Made by a program: the position numbers and the translations under genes
The notes under the pieces: generated by a model
Told to the model about the DNA's origin: nothing
What the model saw: the letters and a program-made list of their open reading frames with translations, nothing else
The model's database searches: none
NCBI GenBank assembly: GCA_021805265.1
Contig: JAJZFR010000217.1
Span: 13,494-27,747, forward strand
Direction: 5' to 3'
From: Acidobacteriota bacterium
GTDB taxonomy: Bacteria; Acidobacteriota; Terriglobia; Terriglobales; Acidobacteriaceae
DNA: 14,254 nucleotides
Shown here: positions 14,181 to 14,254 of the stretch, piece by piece
Position numbering within the stretch: the first letter of the stretch is position 1
Layout of the letters: each line of letters begins with the position of its first letter

Positions 14181-14198
14181 CGGACGAGATCGGACGAG
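14179..14198 (+). repeat. tandem 10-bp direct repeat ATCGGACGAG x2
   Basis: Two perfect adjacent copies at 14179-14188 and 14189-14198 sit just downstream of the possible -10 and before the last gene. They may be a regulator-binding site or chance slippage. Confidence 0.5.
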
Positions 14199-14220
14199 CG
14201 CGCTGGCGAGTGCTCGCGCT
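14197..14220 (+). other. small hairpin before the last gene
   Basis: AGCGCG (14197-14202) pairs with CGCGCT (14215-14220) around a 12-base loop. It would lie in the leader of the next gene, or form a weak terminator after the CPBP gene. A short following TATT is not a proper T-tract. Confidence 0.3.
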
Positions 14221-14241
14221 TATTGCCTTCGCGGGGAATCG

Positions 14242-14254
14242 ATGAAAATGAACC
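14242..14254 (+). CDS. start of a further gene, truncated by the window edge
   Basis: An ATG at 14242 is preceded by GGGG (14233-14236) five bases upstream, a good Shine-Dalgarno position. Only Met-Lys-Met-Asn can be read before the window ends, so no function can be assigned. The 92-bp gap from the CPBP gene and the possible -10 suggest its own promoter. Confidence 0.5.

Noticed and set aside
1..14254. CRISPR array, tRNA, rRNA, transposase or integrase
   Set aside because: No regular direct-repeat array, tRNA-like cloverleaf or recombinase motif was seen on either strand.

Overview
The window looks like a stretch of chromosome from a high-GC Acidobacteriota (Terriglobia-type) bacterium. This is inferred from gene content: a long Oar-like TonB-dependent receptor with an N-terminal carboxypeptidase-regulatory-like domain, secreted TPR proteins next to it, and a multihaem cytochrome c fused to TPRs. 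No rRNA or other phylogenetic marker is present, so the assignment stays an inference.

Layout. (1) Positions 9-2787, minus strand: a compact three-gene operon, read right to left. It encodes a coiled-coil C4 zinc-ribbon protein, a PlsC-type acyltransferase and a membrane-anchored family 2 glycosyltransferase; the last two are joined by a 4-bp ATGA stop/start overlap. (2) Positions 2930-4705, plus strand: a secreted heptahaem c-type cytochrome with C-terminal TPRs, probably using a TTG start and divergent from the first operon. (3) Positions 4706-5753: about 1 kb without a convincing gene. It starts with a nested palindromic element of about 110 bp directly after the cytochrome stop codon. It ends with a good sigma70-like promoter and a leader of about 300 nt that contains two mutually exclusive hairpins. 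(4) Positions 5754-9470: the Oar-like outer-membrane receptor (1238 aa), followed by a nested hairpin that is probably a terminator. (5) Positions 9568-13248: three consecutive exported TPR proteins; the first two overlap by one base. (6) Positions 13256-14149: a CPBP-family membrane protease, 7 bp after the third TPR gene. (7) The first codons of another plus-strand gene begin at 14242.

How the genes may work together. The receptor is an outer-membrane protein, and the TPR proteins and cytochrome should all lie outside the cytoplasm. A reasonable but unproven reading is an envelope module in which periplasmic TPR scaffolds serve a highly expressed outer-membrane transporter. The receptor uses noticeably different codons (C-ending, CGC/CGT arginine) from its TPR neighbours (CGG, GGG, GCG), which suggests high expression. 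The minus-strand operon looks unrelated to this module; its glycosyltransferase/acyltransferase pair suggests synthesis of an acylated glycolipid or an acyl-glycosyl terpenoid. No mobile element, CRISPR array, tRNA or rRNA was seen.
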